From: Oncomelania hupensis
Lineage: Eukaryota; Mollusca; Gastropoda; Littorinimorpha; Pomatiopsidae
DNA: 64,000 nt
Assembly (NCBI GenBank): GCA_036898135.1
Contig: CM072515.1
Coordinates: 19,279,437 to 19,343,436, forward strand
Direction of reading: 5' to 3'
Shown: piece by piece, positions 42,536 to 56,206 of the stretch
Position numbering within the stretch: the stretch's first letter is position 1
Layout of the letters: the number at the start of each line of letters is the position of its first letter
Translations under genes and position numbers: made by a program
Notes under the pieces: model-generated
The model's input: only the letters and a program-made list of their open reading frames with translations
Told to the model about the DNA's origin: nothing
Database searches by the model: none

Positions 42536-42930
42536 ACTTTGAATAATGGGAGCCACAGTCAGAAACAGCACCACCAAATCGGAGGGTGTGACGCTGGGTT
42601 GTTTCGAGTTTCTATGGTCTGAAGCGTAGTGCAGCTTTCTTCACCCTTTTTGCTATAAATGCTATGAAGCAGCGGTGAAAGACGCCAACAACCAGCCTAT
42701 GTTTTACAGCTGTAGTGGGCATAGTTTTACAGGTAGACTACACCGTTGCAGTTAGGTAGGTAGCCTACACCGTTGCAGTTAGGTAGATAGCCTACACCAC
42801 CGTTGGAGTACAATACTATATAGTAAACTAGAAACCGCAACACATTTTTCTGTCAATAAACATCCCTAATTAATATCTGAACTCACTGCTCCAGCAAAAT
42901 GCGTCCGCACGCTACCATGACTATGTTTCA

Positions 42931-43095
<165 letters not shown>

Positions 43096-43236
43096 ACAAT
43101 TTTATTTTCCAATGGTAAAAAAATAAGCGCTGGCTTCCTTTTTTGTCAACATCCTGCCCTTATAACAATAATAATGAATTACTAAATTAACCTTATAAAA
43201 ATAAACATCTATGATCTTCATGCAACACACACAAGC

Positions 43237-43237
<1 letters not shown>

Positions 43238-43311
<74 letters not shown>

Positions 43312-43343
43312 TGGGAGAGAGAGTGGGAAAAGAGAGAGAGAAC
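43238..43343. repeat. (GA)n microsatellite
   Basis: GA repeat with gtggga interruptions towards the right end. Confidence 0.95.
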
Positions 43344-43386
43344 TAATCCATAGTGCACAATTTTTAATAGTGATCCTTAATCTCAC

Positions 43387-43445
43387 CTTTGAATTATCCC
43401 TTGTCCTTTAGGGAAAGCAAACACCTGGCTTGTTGAAGAAAACAT
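43387..43445 (-). CDS. Candidate second exon of a host gene
   Basis: 59 bp between acceptor tttcatttgcag and donor gtgaga. Fully open in the phase inherited from the candidate first exon at 44593-44616 (MFSSTSQVFAFPKGQGIIQ), ending with two bases of a codon. No later exon could be placed. Confidence 0.35.
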
Positions 43446-44592
43446 CTGCAAATGAAATGTAAAAACAATGACAGCAACGAAACACACATTTATTGTGTTT
43501 CTTTTCTCGCCCTCCATTCTCTTCTTTAACTTCACTTTCAGTTCATATTTGAACAACATTATATTCCTTACTCAAAGCAAAACATGGTAAAAGGTGTTTT
43601 CTATTCCTTTTAATAGCATCCTGCGTCACGTTAGCTCAGAATAAAAAAAAAATTTAGATCTAATTTCCCTTCGTAACCTACACACAGTCGATTTAGATCA
43701 AAATTTATTTCGTCTTGAATAGAGTATCAGTAATTTGGTTTATTTGCTGATAATGATTAGAAATTGTTTGAAAATGAATGCGGATTGTACTCCTTTTTAG
43801 TTTGTGTATTGGGGCGCTGTGAATGTCATGGGCTAAACTTCCTTGGTCAATTTAATTTATAAAACAATATATAATAGAGTGTAGGCTACACAATATTTTA
43901 GTTATGCATTACCCCAATCCAAATATCAACATAAAACTATGATAAAAAATTCTTTTTTTAAATCGACACATAAAAACTTCATTGAAAATAAAAATTATCA
44001 GAGGTGAAGAGTAACATTCTACGCCAAAAGCAATTATAGGCCTATAGGACAGAATTCGTACACAAACAACAGCACATGCACGCTTAGATGCACTCTTTTA
44101 ATCTGTTTCAAAAACACTTAATGGCAACATATATATATTATATTACTATAAATCTGTCCTCGTCTTTTACAAATCGGAAAACATCTAGTCCTCTGCTTCA
44201 ACTTATATTGGGGGCATTATCACAGCCCCCAGCACGACAAAAGACACATGCTTTCCCAACTTCCTACGTTTTATAAAAAAATAAAATGTTTAGCCATATT
44301 ACCTATCCTTATAATATACATTCTGCTCTGGATGGAAAAAGAAATGAATCTAGATGTAACGACGGCTTTTTTTTTATTTCGTAAAAAACAGACCTACTTA
44401 TCTCGCCTAGATCTAGCTTAACTTCGGCGTTCGGTTCCCGACCATTCGATCGATCACAGTCTCATTCCAATACAATTATAACCTACGAATAAAATATCAT
44501 CAACAAACAAGTAAAATCAACAATGACAAAAGCATACAGTTTATGTTCCATAACACATATCAAACAATCGTACAATTAAAATTCTTGCTCAC
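43446..44592. other. AT-rich DNA, possible first intron
   Basis: No repeat or gene recognised; it lies between the two candidate exons on the minus strand. Confidence 0.35.
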
Positions 44593-44640
44593 CTTGGGGC
44601 CACAAAGCATCGCCATCTTGAAACTGCAACTCATCATTGA
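44593..44640 (-). CDS. Candidate first exon of a host gene
   Basis: The minus strand has aagatggcgatg, a strong start context that also resembles a YY1-type promoter motif, coding MAMLCGPK. It is followed by donor gtgagc at 44592. Phase 0 fits the exon at 43387-43445. An additional in-frame ATG pair lies just upstream near 44636. Product unknown. Confidence 0.35.
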
Positions 44641-44903
44641 AAGTTATCTTCCCTTGCCATGTGTGCTTTGGCAAGTGGAAACTTTTTTCACACACTTTGA
44701 TGTGTGAAATAATTCACACACGAATTTGACGAAAGTGCACAAGGAGGTTCCAGCCTTGAAAACTTCTAAAAATCCCGATTTAGCACTTCTCTTCAAGAAA
44801 CAGTATTAAAAAAAGTGGGTTCCATTTTTTGAAACCCACTTGTTTTTGGAACCCAGTTGGACGCTTGTGTGTTAATCTAAGGAACCGAGTTGGATAGTTG
44901 TGA

Positions 44904-44952
44904 ACGCACACACACACACACACACACACACCCACACCCACTAACACACACA
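44904..44952. repeat. (CA)n microsatellite
   Basis: CA-rich run with cacccacaccc interruptions. Confidence 0.9.
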
Positions 44953-45057
44953 CAGCCGAGGTTACACAGTATTATCATGACTTTCCCGAAACGCCACCTA
45001 CGTTGTGCTGACAATGGGTCATAATTTATCCCCATTTTTAAGTACTTTGAAGTGTTT

Positions 45058-45096
45058 GAACCCTAACCCTAACCCTAACCCAGCCCTAACCCTAAC
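45058..45096. repeat. Interstitial telomeric repeat (CCCTAA)n
   Basis: Five to six units of the metazoan telomere hexamer with one interruption (cagccctaac). A second short cluster of ttaggg/ccctaa occurs at 59490-59535. Confidence 0.9.
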
Positions 45097-45215
45097 GGAT
45101 CATTGTTCTGACGTCAAAACAAGTAGGTATGTCAATACAAGTTATGTAGATGTTCACTGATTTGTCCAGATAATACTGTGTAAACAAGGACACACACACG
45201 AACACACACACTCAC

Positions 45216-45251
<36 letters not shown>

Positions 45252-45496
45252 ACTTTTTTTTTGGTGGTCTTCCTCCACAAAACGACACGCAAGACACTAA
45301 GTCCAGGATTATTCTTCTTAGAGTGAAGGACCACGTTGCTTCCGTGACTGAAGCTGGAATAGTTGCAGAACAGCGGAAATATGATAGGGTTCATAAGCCA
45401 GGGAACAGGCAGTGTACAGTGTACGTACTGTACTACGTACAACCATTCTCTCTGGTACAACCTGTTACTCTATGCACTGCAGTCGGGGTGTGATGT

Positions 45497-45500
45497 AATG

Positions 45501-45560
<60 letters not shown>

Positions 45561-45868
45561 GATGCTATATACGCGCCTTTCCCCAAATCAATCAGGCTCA
45601 AAGCGCGGCGATCTATACCAACATACACGCTCACCTGTCTCATCCACCCTCACACACACCAAATACACATCCATCACTCAAACAGGTTGTGTAAAGGTAG
45701 GGAGATCGCTATTAGAAGACGGACAGATAATCGATTTTTTTTATTTTTGAAGTTTTTATATTGACTGCGTCCTGTACCTAAGTCACATACGTTCGCCCCT
45801 TGCGGGAATCGAACCCGCGACCTTCGGCATAGGAAACCGGCGACTTATCCACTGCGCCACGAGGTCAC
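45497..45868 (-). repeat. tRNA-Arg-derived SINE, copy 1
   Basis: The minus strand begins gacctcgtggcgcagtggat at 45868. It has a tRNA-like A box, an anticodon-loop-like tttcctatg and a perfect B box ggttcgattcc, then a body with 'gtgtatgttggtatagatcg' and a tail of about 20 TTA units (plus-strand 45499-45559). It lacks about 70 bp of body found in the copy at 56207-56568. Confidence 0.85.
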
Positions 45869-46600
45869 TGTACTGATAGGGTGATGTGGTTAGTGTAGAC
45901 AAAAGCTTGGACAATGGATGATAAGACAATGTGTACAAAGACTAAGCTCCAAGATCTTTCTTATTCGTGTAGAAAGAATCCCATTCGCTCCCATTTATAT
46001 TTCAGATATGGAACAAAGATTCTTGTTGGTGTCACTGTAAAATTGTGTCATGCTTTCTACGTCATTTTCACCTGACCATGTACAGATTCAGAACATTAAC
46101 AGTTACTTGAAAAAATGGGATAACATATCCGAAATATTATCTAATAAAATACAAGACACAAGAAAACTTTATTATCTCACTCTGAGAAATTAAGACATGT
46201 TTTGCAGGCAGTTAAAGGAAGTCATCAATCAATAAAAAGAAAACATAACACCTGTGTCCTACACCGTTGGCACTTCACATTCTTACTGGGCATCGATATA
46301 TCATTTTTCTTCTCGCTTATATTAATGTAACGATAACAGGTTAAAAAGTTAATTACATTAAAGGAAAAGAACATTCATGTTGTATTTTTAAATGTATATA
46401 AGATCATACAAATCAATTCTAATCACAGAGATACTACACAAACAAAGATGGGAAGACTTATATTTTACAAACCTACATAACAGCTGTCATTGCACAAATT
46501 AGCACCACAAGTGATTACATGATTAAAAGAAATAGTATAAATAAAGGCACTCTTTTTTTCTTACACACACGCACCCACCTACACCTCCACACACACCGTC
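45869..46600. other. AT-rich intergenic DNA
   Basis: No gene or repeat recognised. Confidence 0.5.
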
Positions 46601-46609
46601 AAAGATTAT

Positions 46610-46960
46610 TTATACTTATTCAGAAGTTCGATCGACTTTGGTACAAAGCTGCATTTGGTTTTAACTGGAAAATTTAGGCACTCGGAAACGGCGAACAGAT
46701 GGTAAAAGTGTATAATGCTTTGCAAGGACGTATGTGGTGTCTCTCGCAATCTCTTTAAGCCGTTCGCACTGCACGGCACTCATTCAACTCCATCAGACTC
46801 TTCTGTTTCTCTCCAATCACTTTTCCGCACACTTTCACCACTCTGTCAAGCACATTCTTGTTCTTCACATTTAGACCTCCATACCAGCAGAAAAAGCCAA
46901 ATGTTAAAACAGATTCGATAAAACATCTGTAAAATGTACACAAAATGTGTTAAGTTGGTG
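46610..46960 (-). pseudogene. LINE reverse transcriptase C-terminal fragment
   Basis: The minus-strand frame FYRCFIESVLTFGFFCWYGGLNVKN and VVKVCGKVIGEKQ is typical of the region after the RT domain in LINEs common in fish and invertebrates. Downstream the frame decays, with RRFRVPKF still readable. Confidence 0.7.
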
Positions 46961-47650
46961 TGTGTTATTTTGTAAACTATTTTTTGTAAAGAGATAAAAA
47001 AAAGATGATAATACAAGTGTAAAATAATTATCGACGTGTGAACAGAATGAGTGGGCACGTGACTGTTGATGGGATTTTTGGTGGATAGTCTAAAAACGAA
47101 TGATGGTGAAAACACAGTGTAGGAAGTCAAGTCAGGTCAAGTCAAGTCACGAATTTAGTACCCACAACAAAATCCAGGACCTGATGGCCTGATCTTCAAG
47201 GTAGCCCTGGTAGGTCCCGGAGACTCGGTATACGTGGTAGATAGTATTATAGTAGTCCAGTATTATCGAATTAGTGGTGGAACTATGAGGGTGAGAGGGG
47301 GGAGGTTGAGGTAGTATTAGCGGTAGATCCTCTTTGATGGTGGTGGCTTCTGGTGTACAGTCACAGGGAAACCTGAAAACGGTATTGACATTCCAATCAA
47401 TCAATCCGTCTCCAGTCTTCGTTTAGAATTTCGAGGTACACGCGCCTACACGTCAAGACAGTACGTCGGTCTTTCTGGCTATTTCGACATTCTAACCGTA
47501 CTCCCTACCCACAACCCTCACCATTCCCATAATCCCCATCCCACCTCTTACCCTAAGACCTCTCCGTGCACAAGATCTCTCTGTACCCAAGAATTTTCTG
47601 TTCTCTGTATCTGTATGTTTGGTCCCCATTACTTATAATTGATCTGATTA
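46961..47650. other. Intergenic DNA
   Basis: A short 'gtcaagtcaggtcaagtcaagtcac' run lies at 47127-47149; nothing else is recognised. Confidence 0.5.
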
Positions 47651-47694
47651 GTTTCTCCTTCATTTTTTATGCAAGTCAACTAATCCATTGCCTT

Positions 47695-48772
47695 TTGTGT
47701 GTAGACTTCAGGAAAGCATTTGACCGAATCTGGCATTCAGCTTTTTGGGCAACCATGAGAGTGTACAACATCAGCCCTAACATTATTGAAGTCCTCAAGA
47801 GCCTGTATGACAAGGCTACCTGCCAGTGCAGTCCACCACAACAGCGCCATCGGGAACTCGCTTAGAAAAACAATCGGCGTGCGTCGAGAATGCTATTCTA
47901 TTCAACAGTCTTCAACGTTTTCCTGGAGCGCATCATGTCAGATGCTCTTGCAGATCATGAAGGCACACTTTGCATAGGGTGGTAGAGCAATCTCCAACCT
48001 CCGTTTTGCGGATGACAATGATGGACTGGCTGGAAAGGAACTTGAACAGCTGGTACAGAGGTTTGACACCACCTACAGAGCCTTTGGAATGAAAATAATA
48101 AAGAGAAGACCAAATTGATGACTAACAACACCAATGGACATCATGGACATCAAAGTCCAAGGCCAATCCTTCAACACGGTACATAGCTTCAAGTATTTAG
48201 GAGCCGTTGTATCAGTCAATGAAAGTCCTCTCCATGGTTGCACAAACAACTGCTGCCCTGACATGCTTGAAGCCCATTTGGAAAGACAAGATCGTCAGTC
48301 AACATTCCAAGGTAAGGCTGCTGCGCTCCTTTGTCATCTCCATCTTCCTATACGCTTGCAAAACATGTGTCCTTACAGCAGATCTACAACGAAGAATACA
48401 AAGCAAAGCATGGAGATGAGGCGCTACAGAAGATTTCTGGGCATTTCCTATACCCAGCACATCACCAACGCCCGACAGACCCATCACACATGCCATTGGA
48501 CAACGCGAAGACATGTTCACAGTGTTGAAGAAACGGAAACTCCGATGGTATGGCCACATCACCAAAGCATCAGGCTTTGCAAAGACCATTCTACGGTGTA
48601 ATGAGGCACAAGAAGATGGGGACAAAAACAGGTGGGACGACATTCGGTAATGGACTGGCTTGACACTGGGCGAAGCCATGAAAGTTGCTGAGGACAGAGA
48701 AAGATGGAGTACGCTGGTTAAACGATCATCCGTGGTTCCCCAAAGACTTTCGAGTTACGGGATAGGATAGGA
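47695..48772 (+). pseudogene. LINE-A copy 4: RT core to 3' end
   Basis: Frames in order: DFRKAFDRIWHSAFWATMRV (47705), RFADDNDGLAGKE (near 48003), NTVHSFKYLGAVV (48173), then MEMRRYRRFLGISYTQHITN and KKRKLRWYGHITKASGFAK. It ends 'cgggataggatagg' at 48770. Several frame changes make it inactive. Confidence 0.87.
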
Positions 48773-49277
48773 ATATTCCAAAAGTCTTATTATGCCATGT
48801 GTGTACATCAGCCGAGAATGGTGTACCCCTTCCAACCTTCCAATCCCATATCTTCGCTATCATCCACAATTGTCTGGAGTCCATCTAGTGAGCCTCTCCC
48901 TCATCGATATGCAAGTCTATAAGCTCACATTGTCTCCATGCCTATTAATAATCATCACCGGGTTTCTAAGTCAGATTTTTTTCTCTCATTCATATGCATT
49001 TGAAAAAGATGGTAATCTATAGATGCCTATTATTATTAACACAAATAACGTATGTCTTCTACTACTGTATAGTCAGAACAATGATTTTGTTATATTCCTC
49101 AAGAGCCAATCTGGTTTTCCCCGAAGCGAAGCAGTTTAAACGAGAACTGTAAGAATGACTGAATGCATAAACAGGGTCAAAATATGTACACGCTGTTAAA
49201 GCATGCTTGAATTCTTAATGCTAAAGAATGTCTATGTGTGCGCCCTGTGGTGAGATTTATGAGATTTGTAAGCTCTC

Positions 49278-49278
<1 letters not shown>
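48773..49278. other. Intergenic DNA
   Basis: Nothing recognised. Confidence 0.5.

Positions 49279-49364
<86 letters not shown>
49279..49364. repeat. (ATT)n microsatellite
   Basis: About 29 units. Confidence 0.95.
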
Positions 49365-49365
<1 letters not shown>

Positions 49366-50212
49366 GTTCTATGAGGAGAGAGGGAAGTCTCAGCTCTTGG
49401 GACAATTCTTCAGACTGTGATTACCATTACTAACTTAATGCTGCCGGTATTAAAAATATTAATATACATCCGAGCAGGGATGTTGCTAGGAAATTTTTTC
49501 TTCGGCGATTTGGCCGAAACAGCCGTGAAACACTCGGCTTTTTACAGAAAGTTTCGGCTCTCTCTTCCAAAGCAGTCTCACAAGTTTTTTGACTAGATTC
49601 ACTACGTTAACGTGCATCCTCCACCTCCATATATTAAAGGTGTTCTGTGGATGCATATCTTTGTAATAAAACATGATTTTAAGAGTAGAATAAGAACATT
49701 GAAAAGAAATTTTATTTTCTTAAATTTTAGACACACAAAAACAATAAAAAGTTTAGACTGTCCTTGACAGACCACAATACTGTCAGAGTTTCTGGGTTTA
49801 ACCTTAGTAATTATGGAATCCTCACCTAAACTGCAACCGTACAACACAGGAATATCGCAAAAATGCACAAAATTGAGCCGATTCACCCGTGAAAACTTCG
49901 GCTCGGCGAGCCGACATAACGGGCAGTTTATCGGCTTTTTAATAAAAATTTCGGCTAAAAGCCGAAGATCCGACCCAAACGACATCCCTGTCCGAGACAC
50001 ATTGGTAGAAGGCTACAAATACAGTTTGACCTAATTCGTCCCCTAGAGGAGACGGAACTTACATTTTTTTATTTTCTGGTCAATGCTCCTAGAGCTTGAA
50101 GAGTATAGGAAGCAGTGCTCTGAAGCATGAGAGCATGCTTTATGGCCTGTTGAGGCGACTACTAAAGCATGCTTCTGGTAGCCTTCGACCAATGTGTACC
50201 GGGTGTAATATA
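49365..50212. other. Intergenic DNA with possible hAT-like fragments
   Basis: 49485-49570 ('gggatgttgctaggaaa', 'cggcgatttggccg') and 49880-49995 ('cggctcggcgagccga', 'cgacatccctg') look like inverted ends of one element: cagggatgtt at 49475 against aacgacatccctg at 49979-49991. Duplication and transposase were not found. Confidence 0.35.
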
Positions 50213-50215
50213 CTA

Positions 50216-50222
50216 GAAGAAG

Positions 50223-50254
<32 letters not shown>

Positions 50255-50265
50255 GATGATGATGC

Positions 50266-50306
<41 letters not shown>

Positions 50307-50318
50307 ATGATGATGACA
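50216..50318. repeat. Trinucleotide tract (GAA)n-(GAT)n-(GCT)n-(GAT)n
   Basis: Consecutive GAA, GAT, TGC and GAT runs; the acidic plus-strand frame here is a repeat product. Confidence 0.9.
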
Positions 50319-50443
50319 CTAAAAAAGATTTAAAACGTGTGATGATGATGATACTAAAATAGATTTAAAACGTGTGAAAACGTGTAATTATAACAATTTT
50401 GCACGCATTGAGACTTTGTAACATGAAGTTAAGCGCCTTAGAA

Positions 50444-50495
50444 ATCATCATTATCATCATCAGCAGCAGCAGCATCAACAACAACATCGTCGCCG

Positions 50496-50546
<51 letters not shown>

Positions 50547-50547
50547 C
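50444..50547. repeat. (CAT)n/(CAG)n trinucleotide tract
   Basis: Runs of CAT and CAG/CAA. The complement of its motifs resembles the tract at 50216-50318, so the pair forms a potential large hairpin. Confidence 0.9.
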
Positions 50548-52010
50548 CGGCACCATCACACAAAGTCATACGCTCATTATTCTGTGTAGTATTTTAGTTT
50601 CAGGGATCTTTGTTTTGTTTTTTTTTCTCCCGAAGACAGACAGGATGATTGCTACTGTAATGTTTTACCGTAGCGGGCCCTTTCCTCGGTCCAGTAGGGC
50701 AAGTCATGTCGGCGGAAACCTACTCGGACACGGCGTCAATACAATTACTACCCCTCTTGCTTATAGTGGAGATGGACCTTTCGGTCAATGTCCGAACACC
50801 GACTGTCCACGTGGCTAACAAGATCATTCTCCTCTACAGTCTCTTACAGCCCTCCCCCATCATTGTCACTTAAGGTTACTCACAAGACTGAAGAAGGATG
50901 AAAAAGCGCCCATACCTGAATTATAAAGGGTGAAACTGTGTTGGTTTGAAGATCTCATACACTCCTTTTGCGCACGATTCAAAATTTAACCAAGCAATTC
51001 TTCTATAGCGCATTTGCAGCTCACATACACTTCATTGAAGCCGCTAGCAAAAATCAAGCTAGGACCTCAACCCGCCCAACAGTTTTAATATATATATATT
51101 GGGGAAATTGAAAATGTAACATATTGACATTGTCTTCAATATCAATGTTTCTTCTATAGATAATTTACTAGCTCGAAGAGCAGCACACGGCGTCCGTCAA
51201 CATCAAGATAGAACTAGAACTTAAACCACCCAACAACCAAGATAGAACTTAAACCGCCCAAGAACCAAATTGATGCATTCTGTGCACTGCCTAATGTCAC
51301 AGACAACTGAGCGACATCAATAAGGCTGGGTGAGTGGCGATTAATCTCAGTCTGTAACCTCTATTTTTAACGGAATTCACACGGTTCCTAAACGTGCCAG
51401 TTTAGGCAACACAGAAGACATGATTTGGGTGGTAGACTAGTGTGTAAACGCCTAAATATATAAACTCCCTCCATTATCGAGAATTGAAACCGAAGGTTTG
51501 TGCCCACCAAGAGAGCACTAATCCATTGGATTAATCTTTTGTGCCATCACAGGCAGCAATTTGTCAGGTCCTTGTTTGAGGTACTAAAGGTGTGTTGTAT
51601 TGTATTGTACTTACGGCAACAAGCCATCTGTCTCCAGTATAAGATTACTTCAGGCATTTTAGCGTACGCAAAAGGACTGTATGTCGATAGTGTTAACTTC
51701 CTTATTCACCGAAGAAACCTTTTTTTTCAGTCGGAATGTTCAACGTTATTGCTAGGGGACTGATTTTCCACATGTATGTGTAAACACAATACACCTGTTT
51801 TAAGCTTTGACCAAGTCTAATAGTCCAGCTGTCACTACTTTACACAGGCACCACCTACTTTCATTCCCACCCCTTTCTTCTCCGACTAACCTCGCTTTCT
51901 CTTTCATTATCAATACCAGAACACATTGACACTACTTAGGACGAACGCACGCATGTGTATCTTTTGAGTATAGACCTACCTCAATGCGTGTGCGATCGAG
52001 TTGTTTGCCC
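50548..52010. other. Intergenic DNA
   Basis: No convincing gene. Two nearly identical 'aagatagaactagaacttaaaccacccaa' phrases occur in tandem at 51207-51262. Confidence 0.45.
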
Positions 52011-52014
52011 TCGC

Positions 52015-52112
52015 AGTGTGTGTGTGTGGGGGGTGTATGTGTGTAGGTGTGTGTGTGTGTGTTTGTGGGTGTGGGTGTGTGTGTGGGTGTGTGGGTGTGT
52101 GTGTGTGTGTGA
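52015..52112. repeat. (GT)n-rich tract
   Basis: GT/GGGT microsatellite; frames across it are artefacts. Confidence 0.9.
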
Positions 52113-52257
52113 AATTGAATGGGGGATTGGAAGCTGGGCACTTGTCAACGCATTAAAAACACTGTTCTCGAATGTTTCTTGTCCCTGTCGACATATAGTA
52201 CATCTATATTTCATGTATTGTCTATTCATACAATCGGGTGATATTAGACATCTAAAG

Positions 52258-52598
52258 AATCCTATCCTATCCTATCCCGTAACTCGGAGGTCGTAGGGGC
52301 ACCACAGACGAGATGATTGTTTAACCAGCGAACTCCATCTTTCCCTGTCCTCAGCAACCCTGATTGTCTCGCTCAGTGTCAAACCAGTCCATTCTCGAAT
52401 GTTGTCCTCCCACCTCTTCTTCGATCTCCCTCTTATTCTACCTCCTTGCACTGTGCCTTACAGGATGGTCTTTGCAAGACCTGATGATCTGGTGACGTGG
52501 CCATACCATCGGAGTTTCCGTTTTTTCACGACTGTGAGCAGGTCATCGTGTTGTCCAATGGCTTGTGTGATGGTCTGTCGGACTTCGTCGTTGGTGAT
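52258..52598 (-). pseudogene. LINE-A copy 5: 3' end
   Basis: The plus strand begins with tatcctatcctatcccgtaa, the (GGATA)n tail. The minus strand then codes the same KKRKLRWYGHV and RWEDNI blocks as the other copies. Truncated at 52598. Confidence 0.8.
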
Positions 52599-53871
<1,273 letters not shown>

Positions 53872-55098
53872 AACGCAGAATTAGCTATAAAGGATTAACA
53901 CATCTTGAACAGGTCGTGGAATCCGTATTGATTAAAATTAAGTTAAAAAGAGCACCTCCACTCCTTGTGGGTATTGGTTATAGGAAGCCTGCAGAGCGAG
54001 CAAACTGGTCATATGACTTTAAGCCTATGCTAGATGCCGTGTTGTTCGAATCGAAGGAAATAAATCTTATGGAAGACCTTAAAAGGGATTTATTAAAACC
54101 GAAAAAAAATACCGTGGCTTGATAAGCTTAACCTCTACAATCTTAAACAAATAGTAAACACTCCTACCAGGGTCACAGGATCTACCAGCACTGCTATAGG
54201 TCAATTTTATTTCACCGATGACCGTAACTCTGCTGAATGTTGTGTTCCTGCCAGGTGTTGCAGCGACCATTTTCCTGTCTGTTTAACATGGTCCCGAAAA
54301 AAAGGTAAAAATTCCAAAAGCTAGCCACAAAAAAATACCGATCCTTGTTTAAATTTAACGCAGACATATTTGTGCATGACCTTTGTAATTCCTCCATTTC
54401 TCACGTTTATAATTTAACTGATCCTGACACTGCCTAAACGCACTGGCCTTTGCAAATATATATGATAAGCATGTCCCTTAGAGAATTAACAGTCAGACAA
54501 ATCGCAAAATCTAAATGCTTTATAATGAGTTACAAGATGCCATTAATACTCGAGATTATTTAAAATCAACCGTCAAATAAAAGGAGTTTAAAGAAATAAA
54601 GTAAATTTAATGAAACGATTAAAACAGATAAAATATTTCCAGGACCTTGCTTCTTTAAAACCAAATCCAAAGCAATAAAAATGAACTCACTAATAAAAAC
54701 ATACAAATACTTCCAATTTTACTGACATAATTATGCGCTAACGATTTAAACCAACATTTTTTCTAAAATAGCTAAACAAGTTATTTAACACTGTAAATCA
54801 AAATTAAAGGATTTAAAAAATTTTAAAGACTGTTGTAGCTCAACACAAATTTCATCTCAATCAAGTATTCTTGCGCTTACGGTACCTGAAGTATTTCACG
54901 CACTCACACATTTAAAACAAACAGGAACCCGGGGCAGAGATGGGATGGATGGCGGAATTCTACAGTCCATTCATCCATTGGTAGTCCATTCAAGATGGCT
55001 GTCCGCGGTGCTGGTTAGTAGATCTCTCGCCGATGTCCCCCTTCGGCCTCTGTGGTCATACTTGGGTCTCGGCCGTAGATCCACAGCCCCTCTCGCCA

Positions 55099-55664
55099 TG
55101 ACTCAGTTCCATTGGAACAATCCACAGCTGAAATCAGACTACACGGATAGTTCTGGCATCACTTTGTTCTACACTCGCAACCTGAGACAATACAGTGCCG
55201 CGACTCTGACGATTGGCCAGATTGACCTAACCATTCCGGGACTGACTAGCTCTGTGGATCAGCTCGGCGCCTGTACAGCTGACTGCACCAGGCACCTCTT
55301 TACCCAGCCGATCCAGGTCTTCAGTGCTGTCCACCACATGCACTACCTGGGCAAAAGCCAAACGACAGAGCTGTATCGCAACGGCACCAAGGTGACCACG
55401 CTTGTTAAAGACGAACTCTACAGCTACGATTCACCCGTAATTCACATTTTTGAAACGCCAATCGAAATCCTTCCTGGTGACGAGATCGTGACCACGTGCA
55501 CTTTCGTCTCTCTGTCTCGGAACTTCACGACAAACTACGGCAAAGGGACGTCCAACGAGATGTGCTTCGTTTACCTCGCCGTCTACCCTAGACAAGCTCT
55601 CCCTATCAGCACCTGGTGTCTGGCCTTTGGAACTTCTACGTACTGCCTGACTACACCATGGTGA
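55099..55664 (+). pseudogene. Copper type II ascorbate-dependent monooxygenase C-terminal domain (DBH/MOXD1-like)
   Basis: The frame from MTQFHWNNP at 55099 to a stop at 55664 gives 188 residues matching the C-terminal catalytic domain of dopamine beta-hydroxylase/MOXD1 enzymes. Seen are DSSGITLFYTRNLRQYSA, the paired cysteines of GACTADCTRHLF, the copper-binding HMH in VHHMHYLG, PGDEIVTTCTFVS and a Met of the copper site in TSNEMCF. The N-terminal copper domain and any signal peptide are missing. The frame is intact and intronless, and GC-rich compared with the flanks. It is embedded in a LINE, which favours a retrocopied fragment over a working gene, though a last exon of a gene cannot be excluded. 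Upstream codons (54945-55098) are not homologous. Confidence 0.75.
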
Positions 55665-56206
55665 TGTTAGACATTTCCACCCCCCCACCCACATTCCACC
55701 ACCCTAACCCATCCCCACCGCACCAAAAAGAATAATAATAAAACAATAAAAATACAATTTAAATCCCTTTCTATCCCAATGACACAATACTGAACAACGA
55801 CGAACTAAAATAAAGTAATAAGTTCCAGATATGTTTTTGATATGGATGTGTGGACTGGGACACCTACTGCACTCTTATTGCTATCAACACTTTGTAATTT
55901 ACTGAGCATATACATTGGAGCATTAAAAGAAAAATTTCTTATGCATATGTTACCTTTGAACGAACCAATGATGTGGACAGATGTACAATTGTAACAGTGT
56001 CTGTTTCCCATTTTAGCCTACTTACCATTTTTAGCCTACTTACCATTTTTAGAGAATTTAAACTTTTCTTGCTTTAGTAATAATATATTCTAGGTGCTTA
56101 TTCCAACTTAATTTTGATGTTAAAAAGACTCCCCAGCATTGGATATTTCGTTTATATTGTAAAACGTCATTCACAATTTTGAAAGATGGCATAATTCCAG
56201 GATTAC
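55665..56206. other. Non-coding part of the insert
   Basis: It begins with a C-rich stretch and aataataataaaacaataaa (55729-55748), containing poly(A) signals, so it may be the 3' UTR of the copied monooxygenase. A 22-bp phrase 'tagcctacttaccattttt' is tandemly repeated at 56013-56053. Confidence 0.5.

Noticed and set aside
45790..45868. Possible functional tRNA-Arg gene on the minus strand
   Set aside because: The acceptor arms do not pair well and the sequence continues into a SINE body with a second copy at 56207, so it is a SINE head.
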